From JBKQVT01 sp963804825 (lineage in GTDB: Bacteria > Planctomycetota > Planctomycetia > Pirellulales > Thermoguttaceae): 64,000 nucleotides of DNA. This document shows positions 56,313 to 64,000 of the stretch, piece by piece. Each line of letters begins with the position of its first letter. The stretch's first letter is position 1. The stretch covers positions 248,001 through 312,000 of the forward strand of contig CAWDRV010000004.1 in the NCBI GenBank assembly GCA_963804825.1. The letters are read 5' to 3'. The notes beneath the pieces were generated by a model. It was not told the DNA's origin and did no database searches. It worked only from the letters and a program-made list of their open reading frames with translations. The position numbers and the translations under genes were made by a program.

Positions 56313-56774
56313 TCAAGACGCCGGTTGTCTACACGACCGTCTTCCCCGTCGTTGAGCAGATACCTGTCTCCTCACGCTTTGCAACACGACGTATTGCTTC
56401 CGGAACTCGTAGCCGGCGGCGGGCCAGCTCGTGGCATATTCCCGCAGCGCCTGGGCTCCCTTCTCCCAGTCCTCGCCGTTCACTCGACAGTCGGCCTGCG
56501 GCATCCCTTCCGCGTCACGGGCGGCAAACAGGCGCAGCCCATAGAAGCCGTCTCCTTCGAGGAAAGTCCGGAATGCCTCGAAGGTCTTCGTCAACAGGCA
56601 GCAGGGGCAGAAAGGATGCTCGTCGGGCGATTCTTCCTCGCCTTGGCTCGGCGGTTTCTGCCTGAAATGGCCGACCGGCCCCAAGACGGCGCGGCGGATT
56701 CGCGACGGCTTACCGCCGCCTGCCGGACTACAAATCGGGATTTCGATGTGATACCCTGAGACATAGTAATACAA
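56313..56774 (-). CDS. conserved hypothetical protein with CPCC motif, 3' end truncated
   Basis: About 150 residues. HPFCPCCLLTKTFEAFRTFL, then GFYGLRLFAARDAEG...ADCRVNGEDWEKGAQALREY. The real homology seems to end at GYEFRKQYVVLQ; the tail is probably read-through at the junction with the RlaP remnant. The start is uncertain (TTG at 56774 or further in). Function unknown. Confidence 0.5.
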   Translation of the reverse strand: MYYYVSGYHIEIPICSPAGGGKPSRIRRAVLGPVGHFRQKPPSQGEEESPDEHPFCPCCLLTKTFEAFRTFLEGDGFYGLRLFAARDAEGMPQADCRVNGEDWEKGAQALREYATSWPAAGYEFRKQYVVLQSVRRQVSAQRRGRRSCRQPAS

Positions 56775-56889
56775 ACCATGCTACCCCCCCTGCACGGGGC
56801 TTGGTGATGGGGTGCAGTCATGGCGCAGACGACAAAGACCGTGGCGATAGCAGGCCAAAAGCCCTGAAGAAAGAAAGGAGCAGTTGCCA

Positions 56890-57417
56890 ATGTTCAAAGA
56901 AGAACGCGAGGAATCTGCTTTTCAATGGACCATGCTTGGGCAGATCGATGTAGGCCGGCCAAATCTTGGGTTTAAGACAGACGTTGCCGTCTACCGGCTG
57001 ATGCAGTTCACGCTTCGGGATGTGCTCATCAGGCAGTATGGCGTGGAGGCGGCGGACAAGGTTTTCTACTCCGCCGGCGAGACTGCCGGAAGGCATTTCT
57101 ACGAGAACCTCATCACAAAGCGAGATTCCTTCGGCGACTTTGTTGCCGAACTCCAGGAGGTGCTAAAGAATCTGGGCATCGGCATCCTGCGGGTCGAGAA
57201 AGGGGATTTGGAGAATCTGACCTTCACCTTGACGGTCGCCGAGGACCTCGATTGTTCCGGCCTGCCCGCGTGCGGCGAGCAGATCTGCACTTATGACGAA
57301 GGGTTCATCAGCGGCCTCCTTTCCGCCCACACCGGCAAGCGATTCCTGGTCAAGGAGGTGGACTGCTGGTGTTCGGGTGACAGAGTATGCCGCTTCGATG
57401 TGAAGCCCATTTCTTAA
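56890..57417 (+). CDS. V4R-domain protein
   Basis: 175 residues. The V4R (4-vinyl reductase) fold is suggested by LIRQYGVEAADKVFYSAGET, the FTLTVAEDLDCSGLPACGEQ strand and the conserved GDRVCRFDVKP ending with paired cysteines. V4R domains bind small hydrophobic ligands or metal and often act as sensors. AGGAG precedes the ATG. First gene of a sensor-phosphatase-STAS set. Confidence 0.72.
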   Translation: MFKEEREESAFQWTMLGQIDVGRPNLGFKTDVAVYRLMQFTLRDVLIRQYGVEAADKVFYSAGETAGRHFYENLITKRDSFGDFVAELQEVLKNLGIGILRVEKGDLENLTFTLTVAEDLDCSGLPACGEQICTYDEGFISGLLSAHTGKRFLVKEVDCWCSGDRVCRFDVKPIS

Positions 57418-57427
57418 AGGCAATCGC

Positions 57428-58627
57428 ATGCTTGAAGTACGGGAAGAGGACATTGACAGGATCACGGCGCTGTTCTACCGCGTTCTGAAGGGCGAGTTGC
57501 CTCCGCCGCTGGACTTGCCGAAGGACTATCCGGACAACGAGGTCAGGCAGGTCGTGGAGTACGCCAATCGATTCGTCGCGGAGTATCAGGCTCTGGCCGG
57601 CGCGATATCCGCCGTGTCACGTGGCGACCTCGACCTCAATGTCCCCGTCGGCAAGATGCATGTCCTTCAATCGTTCAAGAATCTCCACGCGAACCTTCGC
57701 CACCTGACTTGGAAGACCCAGCAGATCGCTGGGGGCGACCTAAGCCAGCGCGTCGATTTCATGGGAGACTTCTCCAAGGCATTCAACAGCATGACGCACC
57801 AGTTGCAGGAAGCCTTCGCGAAGATCGAGCGGCAGAACCAGGATCTCTTCCGTGCGAATCAGCGCATGAAGCGAGACCTGGATGCCGCCGCCCGTGTACA
57901 ACGGACGCTCCTGCCCGAAGGCTTTCCTGAAATCCAGGGGTTGAACTTCGCCTGGACATACAGGCCCTGTGACGAGTTGGCCGGAGACGCCCTCAACATC
58001 GTCCGGATCAACGATGACCTGATCGCCCTTTACCTGCTGGACGTCAGTGGGCACGGCGTGCCGGCCGCCCTGCTTTCGGTGACGGCCACCCGTAGCCTGC
58101 ACCCGCGTGCGGGGGGCGCGCCTTCCCTCGTGGCCGGTCCCGGTATGAGCCCCGATGCCGTGGACCCGGTACTGGTGGCCTCCAGGCTGAACACACTCTA
58201 CCCGATGGAGTCGAACGGAGATCACTATTTTACGATGATCTACGGACTCTTGGACGTTCGTACCCATCGGTTTCGCTTCACGGTTGCCGGGCATCCCGCG
58301 CCAATCTTGGTCCGCGAGGGAAGTCCCCCCAAACGTCTCGATGTGATGGGCTTTGCTATTGGCATGATCGATGAGGCAGAATATGACGAGTCGGTAATCG
58401 ATTTGCAGCGTGGCGATCGCTTGTATCTCCATTCGGACGGCGTGACCGAGGAGGTGAATGCCCAGGATGAGGAGTTCGGCAATGAGCGGTTGCTTAGCGC
58501 TATCGCCGATGGCCAGGCACTCGGCTTGCAAGAAACCGTCGAATCCCTGGTCCAGAAGGTCCTTGCCTGGCGAGGCGAAGAGCACCTCAGCGACGACCTA
58601 TCGATTCTGGCCGTCTCAGTCCCCTAG
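57428..58627 (+). CDS. HAMP-SpoIIE serine phosphatase (RsbU-like)
   Basis: 399 residues. A HAMP-like helical region (ISAVSRGDLDLNVPVG; IAGGDLSQRVDFMGDFSKAF) precedes a coiled coil and a SpoIIE/PP2C-type domain (RVQRTLLPEG; LYLLDVSGHGVPAAL; FTVAGHPAPILVREG; LYLHSDGVTEEVN; LSDDLSILAV). Such enzymes dephosphorylate STAS proteins in partner-switching pathways; a STAS gene follows at 58913. Begins 10 bases after the V4R gene. The Asp ligands of the phosphatase core are present. Confidence 0.85.
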   Translation: MLEVREEDIDRITALFYRVLKGELPPPLDLPKDYPDNEVRQVVEYANRFVAEYQALAGAISAVSRGDLDLNVPVGKMHVLQSFKNLHANLRHLTWKTQQIAGGDLSQRVDFMGDFSKAFNSMTHQLQEAFAKIERQNQDLFRANQRMKRDLDAAARVQRTLLPEGFPEIQGLNFAWTYRPCDELAGDALNIVRINDDLIALYLLDVSGHGVPAALLSVTATRSLHPRAGGAPSLVAGPGMSPDAVDPVLVASRLNTLYPMESNGDHYFTMIYGLLDVRTHRFRFTVAGHPAPILVREGSPPKRLDVMGFAIGMIDEAEYDESVIDLQRGDRLYLHSDGVTEEVNAQDEEFGNERLLSAIADGQALGLQETVESLVQKVLAWRGEEHLSDDLSILAVSVP

Positions 58628-58912
58628 GCCAAGGATTCCAGCAGAAAACGGCGACCAGCGTCAACGTGCGGTCGGTCCATGATCCGCAGAGTTTTCAGCA
58701 CCGAACTGCGCACCATGTGGAAGATCGACGACTTTCTCGAATGTGTTTGCGACTCGCCGCCAAACAGGCCGGTGATGGACCGATTGCCAGCCACCAAGTG
58801 GTTCAACAGATTGGTGTGGTACGAATAGCGAAAGTCTGAAAGGACTGGTATACTGGTGATAATTCCAGGCCGGCGCATCGTTGGCCCAAACTTGATTCGA
58901 AGGGAGCGAGCC

Positions 58913-59314
58913 ATGGCAGTAGTCAAGAGCGAAGTTAAGGACGAGATCCGCATCATTTTCGTGGACGTGGCACGGTTCGTGGATGGAGCGGTCATCGAGC
59001 AGTGCTATCGAGAGATCGTGGAACTCTTGGACAAGACCGAGGAGAGCAACGTGCTGTTGCACTTCGGTCGCGTGGGGTTCATGTCCTCGGCGGCGTTGGG
59101 CATGCTGATTCGGGTGATGAAGAAGTGCAAGGAACTCAAGATCACCCTGAAGCTGTGCAACATCAGCCCCGACATCGTCCAAGTGTTCAAGATCACCGGC
59201 CTTGACAAGGTGTTTGACATTCATGCGGACGCTGCCGATGCTATGGCGTCGTTCAAGGCGAGCGGCACGTCATTCTTTCGCAGGCACCGCGAATCGCGTC
59301 ATGACTTGACGTGA
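58913..59314 (+). CDS. STAS-domain anti-sigma-factor antagonist
   Basis: 133 residues. Single STAS domain (IFVDVARFVDGAVIEQC ... VLLHFGRVGFMSSAALGMLI ... FKITGLDKVFDI); the Ser-Ser in FMSSAALG is at the usual phosphorylation site. AAGGGAGCG before the ATG. Likely substrate of the SpoIIE phosphatase upstream. No anti-sigma kinase is in the window. Confidence 0.85.
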   Translation: MAVVKSEVKDEIRIIFVDVARFVDGAVIEQCYREIVELLDKTEESNVLLHFGRVGFMSSAALGMLIRVMKKCKELKITLKLCNISPDIVQVFKITGLDKVFDIHADAADAMASFKASGTSFFRRHRESRHDLT

Positions 59315-59406
59315 CGGTGGATACCCGATTCTATTTCGGCTCGGCACCGACCTTCAGAGATCGATTTCCATCAACGTAACCCGTCCTCGCGCCCTTAGAG
59401 GATCGT

Positions 59407-60231
59407 ATGAACATTGTTCGACGCTTGGCTGGGCATGGAACTCTTCTACTGGCGGTCCTCGGCCTGTTTCTGTGCATCGTAGGGATCGTCGGTGTTTGGG
59501 TGGGCAAGAGTCGCGTGGACCCCTTTGGCGCTGCCGTGTTCGGAACCGCCGACGAGGCGCTCGGCTTTGTGGACATCAAGCTTGATCGCGTGAAGCAGGT
59601 GTTGGAAAGGAGCCGCCATCGGGTCAGCGACATGTCGAAGCTCGCAGAGCGGTTGAACAGCGCGGAGGCAAACGCAAGAAGAGAGTGCGAGCCGTTGCTG
59701 AAAACCTTGGAAGAGGTCTATCAGGAGTTGAAGTCGGCGGAATCTTGGCTGGATTCCAGCCAGGCGCTTGCCAGCGGTGTCAGTAGGGTGTCCGAAGCTG
59801 TGGTGTCCTCCGACTATGCCGCCTCGCATCAAGAAGCCGTAGGATTGACTGTAGCCCGCCAGCTTCAGGCGTGCGCGGACGCCCTGACCGACGCCATTGC
59901 CAAGCTCCAGGCCATACGCGTGGAACTCATCGAACTTCGGGACACGGGAAAACTCGCCCGCAAAGCCACCGTAGGCATCATCGCCCGTGTGGCGGATCTG
60001 GATGGGAAGTTGGCGAGCATGTACGCTCGAATCGAGAAACTGGATGCGAGGGTGGTGACGACCAGGGCGTCCTGCGCCGACCTCGGTCAGAGATTCCGCT
60101 GGTGGACTCTGGTTGCGGCGGTGGTGGTCACCGTTATCCTGGCGTGGTTCGGCATTTCGCAGATCGTGATGATGGGCTGCGGATGGCGGCTGGCGCACGC
60201 CTTGGCGAATCCCTTGTCCCAGAAGCGATAA
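59407..60231 (+). CDS. two-TM coiled-coil membrane protein
   Basis: 274 residues. An N-terminal membrane helix (TLLLAVLGLFLCIVGIVGVW) and a C-terminal one (WWTLVAAVVVTVILAWFGIS) flank a long extracytoplasmic or cytoplasmic coiled coil. No enzyme motif. Its place after the STAS gene suggests a membrane partner of that pathway. Confidence 0.65.
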   Translation: MNIVRRLAGHGTLLLAVLGLFLCIVGIVGVWVGKSRVDPFGAAVFGTADEALGFVDIKLDRVKQVLERSRHRVSDMSKLAERLNSAEANARRECEPLLKTLEEVYQELKSAESWLDSSQALASGVSRVSEAVVSSDYAASHQEAVGLTVARQLQACADALTDAIAKLQAIRVELIELRDTGKLARKATVGIIARVADLDGKLASMYARIEKLDARVVTTRASCADLGQRFRWWTLVAAVVVTVILAWFGISQIVMMGCGWRLAHALANPLSQKR

Positions 60232-60803
60232 AGAAGTCAGGATTCCTCAATTCTGGTCCAAGGCAACTGCGGAAGGGGTTGCTGTTTTCCATCAAGCGCT
60301 CCGATAGGAACGATACCACTCTTGGGTTATCCATCCCCCGAAGGTGTTAGTCATAACCTATTGCAACATAAGGATTTGGCGTAATTCCAGTCAGGATGGA
60401 AGGACTCTATGTAGGACGCAATTGCCCAGGATGGGAAGGCGCCCCGTAGCTACCCCCTTGCTCCCTTTGCCTTCTCTGCCTTGGCCAGCAACTCCCCCCA
60501 GGTGCCGCTCGGCCTGCACCTGCGCAACCTGCACCCTTTTTGGTGTTTGGATTCCGAACACGCCTTCGCCGAAAGGTTCGCGTCGAACCTTTTTTCCCTG
60601 ACGGACGGCATGTCGGCACGGAAATGTCGGGAGGCGGTTCCTGGCTGAAGTTTCGGCATCAGGAGCGTTGCTTGCCGACCGGTGCCGGGTTATGCTCAGG
60701 AGTGCCGTTTCCCGCCTGCCCCGAAGGCGGCCGCGACGAGCACCGCTCGCGGCAAATGGCCAAGGAGCAAACCAAATCACGCCTTTTGCAGAAGGAGCTT
60801 CCC
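60232..60803. other. intergenic stretch without recognised gene
   Basis: About 570 bases before the glycosidase-like gene. Overlapping short ORFs in several frames look like chance. GAAGGAG at 60791 belongs to the next gene. Confidence 0.45.
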
Positions 60804-61380
60804 ATGACCCGTCTCGTTTCCCCCCTGCTCCTGTTGGGCATGCTCTCCCAAGCGGTCTTCGCGACGGCGGCCGACGCGCCGCCGGCGAGGAAGTATTTTG
60901 CCCACTCGGTCGTCGAGGACGGCGACGGGGTCATCGCCCCCTGGTACCAGGGCCAGAATGGCCAAATCGACCTCCGCATCCGCGTCGCCGTCGAAACGCT
61001 CAAACGCTATCCCTGGGCCGACAAGCCCGTGGCGATCACGCCGGCGCCCCATTTCGTCTTCAATAGCTCCTGGGGCATCGAGCCCAACGGCACCATCCAC
61101 GTCAACCCCGCCCTGGACGACTGGATGAATGCCGATCTCGGCCAGCGGTCGATCAGCACGCTGTTGGGCTTCACCCAGTATTATCGCTACACGGGCGATC
61201 CGGCGGCCATCGGCTTGATGACCTTGACTGCCGACTACCTCCTGGACTACTGCCGGACCCCGGCCGATCACCCCTGGCCGAATTTCATCATCAGTTGCCC
61301 GACGAAGGGCAAGGCCTATGGCCGGGCCAACCCGCACGGCTTGATCCAACTGGACCTCTGCCGCGCACCTCGGTTCGGCC
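60804..61380 (+). CDS. secreted glycosidase-like protein, N-terminal part
   Basis: Signal peptide MTRLVSPLLLLGMLSQAVFA, then the start of an alpha/alpha-toroid enzyme-like domain (VAVETLKRYPWADKPVAITP ... RSISTLLGFTQYYRYTGDPA). GAAGGAG seven bases upstream. The frame shifts by one base near 61365, where SAAHLGSAVLSAYKVTGNPR continues it. Confidence 0.68.
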
Positions 61381-63639
61381 GTCTTGTCCGCCTACAAGGT
61401 GACCGGCAACCCGCGTTATCTCGCGGCGGCCACGCATTGGGCCGACCTGCTGGCCCAGCATTGCGATCTGCGGCGCGGCGCGGTGCCGTGGCCCCGCCAC
61501 GCCGTTTTGGCCGACGCCCCCAGGGATTGGAGCCAGAACGCCACCGGCGGCGTGTCGCTCATTTTGCGGTTTCTCAACGACATGATCCGCATGGGGCACC
61601 GCGGGCCGGGCGACTCGCTCGTAAAGGCCCGCGATGCCGGCGAGACCTACCTTCGCGACGCCCTGATGCCGGTCTGGAGCGACAATCCCACCTTCGGCCG
61701 ACATTTCTGGGACTGGGACAACTCCGTCTACTCCTGTTCGGTGCCGGGCTTTGTGGCCGAATACATGATGGATCGCCGCGAGGCTTTCCCGCAGTGGAAG
61801 ACCAACGTCCGCAATTTTATGTCCTTGTTCTTCTGTCGCTCCAGCGTCGATCCGGGCTCGGCGGGCGGCGTGTACTCAGGGGCCTGGGGGACGCCCGAGT
61901 CCAGCGGCTGCTGCGGTAAGACGCTGCAAGCCTCGATGATGCTGGTTCCGCCGTTGGCTCGCTACGCGCTGGTTGCCGACGACGCCTGGGCCCGGGAGAT
62001 CGCCCGCCGACAAACCATCCTCACCACCTACGATGCCCGGGAAAATGGCGTGGTGGAAGACCTTGTCGACGGCGGTGCCAATACAGCGGCGGGGTGGTTC
62101 AACTCGGCCCATCCTTGCCCCTTGCGGATGGTGATGGAGATGCTCGCCTGGCAGCCGGAGCTCTTCGGCCCTGCCCGCGAGAACCACATCATGCGCACCA
62201 GTTCTGTGGTCCGCACCGTCCGCTACGGCAAGGCGCGGATCGCCTACTCGACGTTCGACGGCCTGTCGCCCTGCGAGGACGTGCTGCGGCTGGCGTTTGC
62301 TCCCAAATCGGTCACGGCCGACGGGATGCCCTTGCCGCTCCGGCAGGAAGCGGCGGGCAGCGGCTTCGTCGTCAAGCCGCTCTCCAACGGCGACTGCATC
62401 GTGACGATCCGCCACGACGGCTGCCGTGACATCGTGGTCGAGGGGGCCGATCCGCAAGAAACGCTTTCCCACGAGCGGCTGCGGTATGAAGGACCGTGGA
62501 CGACGGAGGATTGCGCCGGGGCGGCGGATGGCAAGCTGCACGTGGCCTCGCTGGCCGGCGCGCGGGCCCGCGCGGACTTCACCGGCAACCAGGTCCGCCT
62601 CATCGGCCGCGCCGACCCAGGCGGCGGCCGTGCCGACGTGTATCTCGACGGAGTGAAGCAGCTCTGCGGCATCGACTTCTGGTGCCCGCAGGCCCGCGAC
62701 CAGCAGGTCCTTTGCTACAAGAACGGCCTGGCGCAGGGGCCGCACCGGCTGGAGATCGTGGCCACGGGAACGAAGAACCCCGTCTCGACCGGCACGCGGG
62801 TCTACGTGGACGCCGTGCAGTGGTCGGCCGCGCAAGGGGAGAGCGGCTTCGGCTCCGGCAGCGGCCCGACCCAGACGCAGCGGGTGATCTTCGGCTACGT
62901 GGGCCGGAAGGATTACGTCGATACGGCGGGCCGCGCCTGGCGCCCGGCCACCGAGTTCGTCATGCGGCTGGGGACGCTGGTGGATCTGGTGCCGGCGTCG
63001 TTCTGGAGGGAGCCGCAGTTGAAGGAGGTGGGCGGCACGGCGGACCCCGAGCCTTACCGCCACGGCGTCTACGGCCGGGACTTTACGGCCTACTTTACGG
63101 TGGCCCCTCGGCACGCTTACCACGTGCGGCTGAAGTTCTGCCAGGCGAGAAAGCCGCCGAAGCCGGGCGGCTACATCACCAACGTCGAGATCAACGGCAA
63201 GCCGGCGGTCCGCGATATGGACGTGGCCGCCGCGGCAGGGGGATTGGGCAAGGCGATAGACCTCGTGTTCGACGATGTCCGCCCGCAGCACGGCGTGATC
63301 GCCGTCCGGTTCTTCGGCAGCCCCGGGGCCGTTGCCATGATCCAGGCGATCGAGGTCGGTCTGGCGCGGGGGCGCCGGCGCCAAGCGGGCAGCCGTGTCC
63401 CCGGAGCCGCCTGTCCGATCCCGGCCCTAAAGCGCCCGCCGCTCACGCTGGGGCCACAGGACAAGCTACTGCCTTTCTCCATGCCACGCCACCGGCACCA
63501 CGCCGGTGATGCTCACCACCAGGAGCACCGCGGCCCCCAACGCCGCCTGCGGCCCGCGGGGTCAGCCAACTGGGACTGTTCCAAGACCCCCGTGGAGTAC
63601 AACGCCGCACCGTCGTCCCATCGAAGCAACATACCTTGA
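61370..63639 (+). CDS. secreted glycosidase-like protein, C-terminal part with malectin-like domain
   Basis: Continues the toroid domain (NPRYLAAATHWADLLAQHC, WDWDNSVYSCSVPGFVAEYM). A beta-sandwich follows (RADFTGNQVRLIGRADPGGG), then a malectin-like carbohydrate-binding domain (VIFGYVGRKDYVDTAGRAWR ... YHVRLKFCQARK). Homology seems to end near 63375; the remaining residues to the stop look like read-through. Probable polysaccharide-active secreted protein; specific activity not assignable. Confidence 0.65.
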
Positions 63640-63675
63640 CACCTGGTGGCAAATCACTAGATTGAGGGGAGTGGT

Positions 63676-63762
63676 GTCCGTACCGTGCAGGAACTCCTCG
63701 GGCACAAGGACGTGAAGACGACCATGATCTACACCCGACGTGGATCATCAAGGATGTTGTGA
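63676..63762 (+). pseudogene. tyrosine recombinase C-terminal remnant
   Basis: Reads RTVQELLGHKDVKTTMIYTR then a stop that overlaps the next ATG. This is the conserved end of XerC/integron-type recombinases, including the catalytic His and Tyr; nothing upstream matches the rest of the enzyme. Confidence 0.75.
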
Positions 63763-64000
63763 TGACGCCCCGGAAAGTCAATTCTGTTCTGGAGTTAATC
63801 GGAAACACATCGCTGGTGCGCATCAATCGTCTGAACCCCGTCCCAGGTGTCGAGGTGCTGGTGAAACTGGAGGGGCTGAATCCTGGGGGCTCGGTCAAGG
63901 ACCGCATCGCGCTGAAGATGATCGAGCAAGCTGAGGCCACCGGCGAACTGATTCCCGGCAAGATCGTGCTCGAGGCCAGCAGCGGCAACACCGCCATCGG
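63762..64000 (+). CDS. cysK: cysteine synthase / cystathionine beta-synthase family, partial
   Basis: MTPRKVNSVLELIGNTSLVR ... KLEGLNPGGSVKDRIALKMI ... LEASSGNTAI. The PLP-binding Lys is in GGSVKDR and the SSGNT loop binds the substrate carboxylate. The gene runs off the right edge, so CysK and CBS cannot be told apart with certainty. It begins within the recombinase remnant stop (GTGATGA). Confidence 0.8.
   Translation, partial: MTPRKVNSVLELIGNTSLVRINRLNPVPGVEVLVKLEGLNPGGSVKDRIALKMIEQAEATGELIPGKIVLEASSGNTAI

Overview
The window looks like chromosome of a GC-rich planctomycete (Planctomycetota, probably Pirellulales-like). The evidence is an SHD1-domain protein, a Hanks kinase fused to an FGE-sulfatase domain, FHA/GAF signalling proteins, many short zinc-ribbon membrane proteins and ECF-type sigma factors. 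This is inferred from gene content; there is no rRNA in the window to settle it.

Layout. (1) 1-4510 is a dense tRNA array of about 42 tRNAs and tRNA-like genes, all on the + strand, cut by the left window edge. An HNH endonuclease gene sits inside it. It is followed by a conserved non-coding block and a slipin (SPFH) gene (4935-6041). (2) 6251-12444 holds a Rad50-like ATPase with an apparently split S24/LexA-like C-terminus, then two overlapping genes for nucleotidyltransferases of the RNA-repair-associated RlaP/COG3541 type, the second fused to a cupin. (3) 12.5-40.5 kb is a transposase remnant followed by a long, mostly leftward signalling cluster: SHD1 protein, HEAT protein, Ig-repeat protein, FHA-kinase, zinc-ribbon helical protein, three small membrane/periplasmic proteins, a MotA/TolQ/ExbB-like channel protein, kinase-FGE, two sigma factors, a divergent Hsp70, a response regulator, an FHA-GAF histidine kinase and a PKD protein. 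Two of its membrane proteins begin with J-like domains that lack the HPD motif, which fits with the Hsp70. (4) 40.9-48.1 kb is an integrated accessory region: integrase next to a tRNA-Ser 3' fragment, HARE-HTH, XRE regulator, MltR-like, IS1-like transposase and SieB-like genes. (5) 48112-54277 is a second copy of the tRNA array (43 tRNAs and tRNA-like genes), again with the HNH gene, the conserved non-coding block and the slipin. This copy has extra cargo (a four-helix-bundle gene and a HEPN-like gene) and ends in a truncated RlaP gene. (6) 56.3-64 kb carries a V4R / SpoIIE phosphatase / STAS / membrane coiled-coil cluster, a secreted glycosidase-like gene, a recombinase remnant and the start of a cysteine synthase gene.

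The most striking object is directly upstream of array 2. A promoter-like TATAAT is followed by a 32-codon ORF that uses 29 different sense codons and 17 amino acids. Its stop codon lies in the first arm of an antiterminator, which competes with an intrinsic terminator ending 3-4 bases before the first tRNA. I read this as an attenuator that polls the whole tRNA pool and lets the spare tRNA set be transcribed when decoding stalls. With the slipin, RlaP-type and HEPN neighbours, the arrays look like a back-up or repair system against tRNA damage. That reading is inference.

A second unusual signal is a 20-25 nt palindrome with constant ends (GGGCACC...GGTC) and a covarying inner stem. It replaces 4-5 nt inside tRNA genes in one array while the partner copy in the other array is uninterrupted.

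Caution: at least sixteen apparent frameshifts occur, nearly all in the 14-40 kb cluster and often in C runs or CG repeats. Long-read indel errors are a serious possibility, so frameshifted genes are reported with their fragments.
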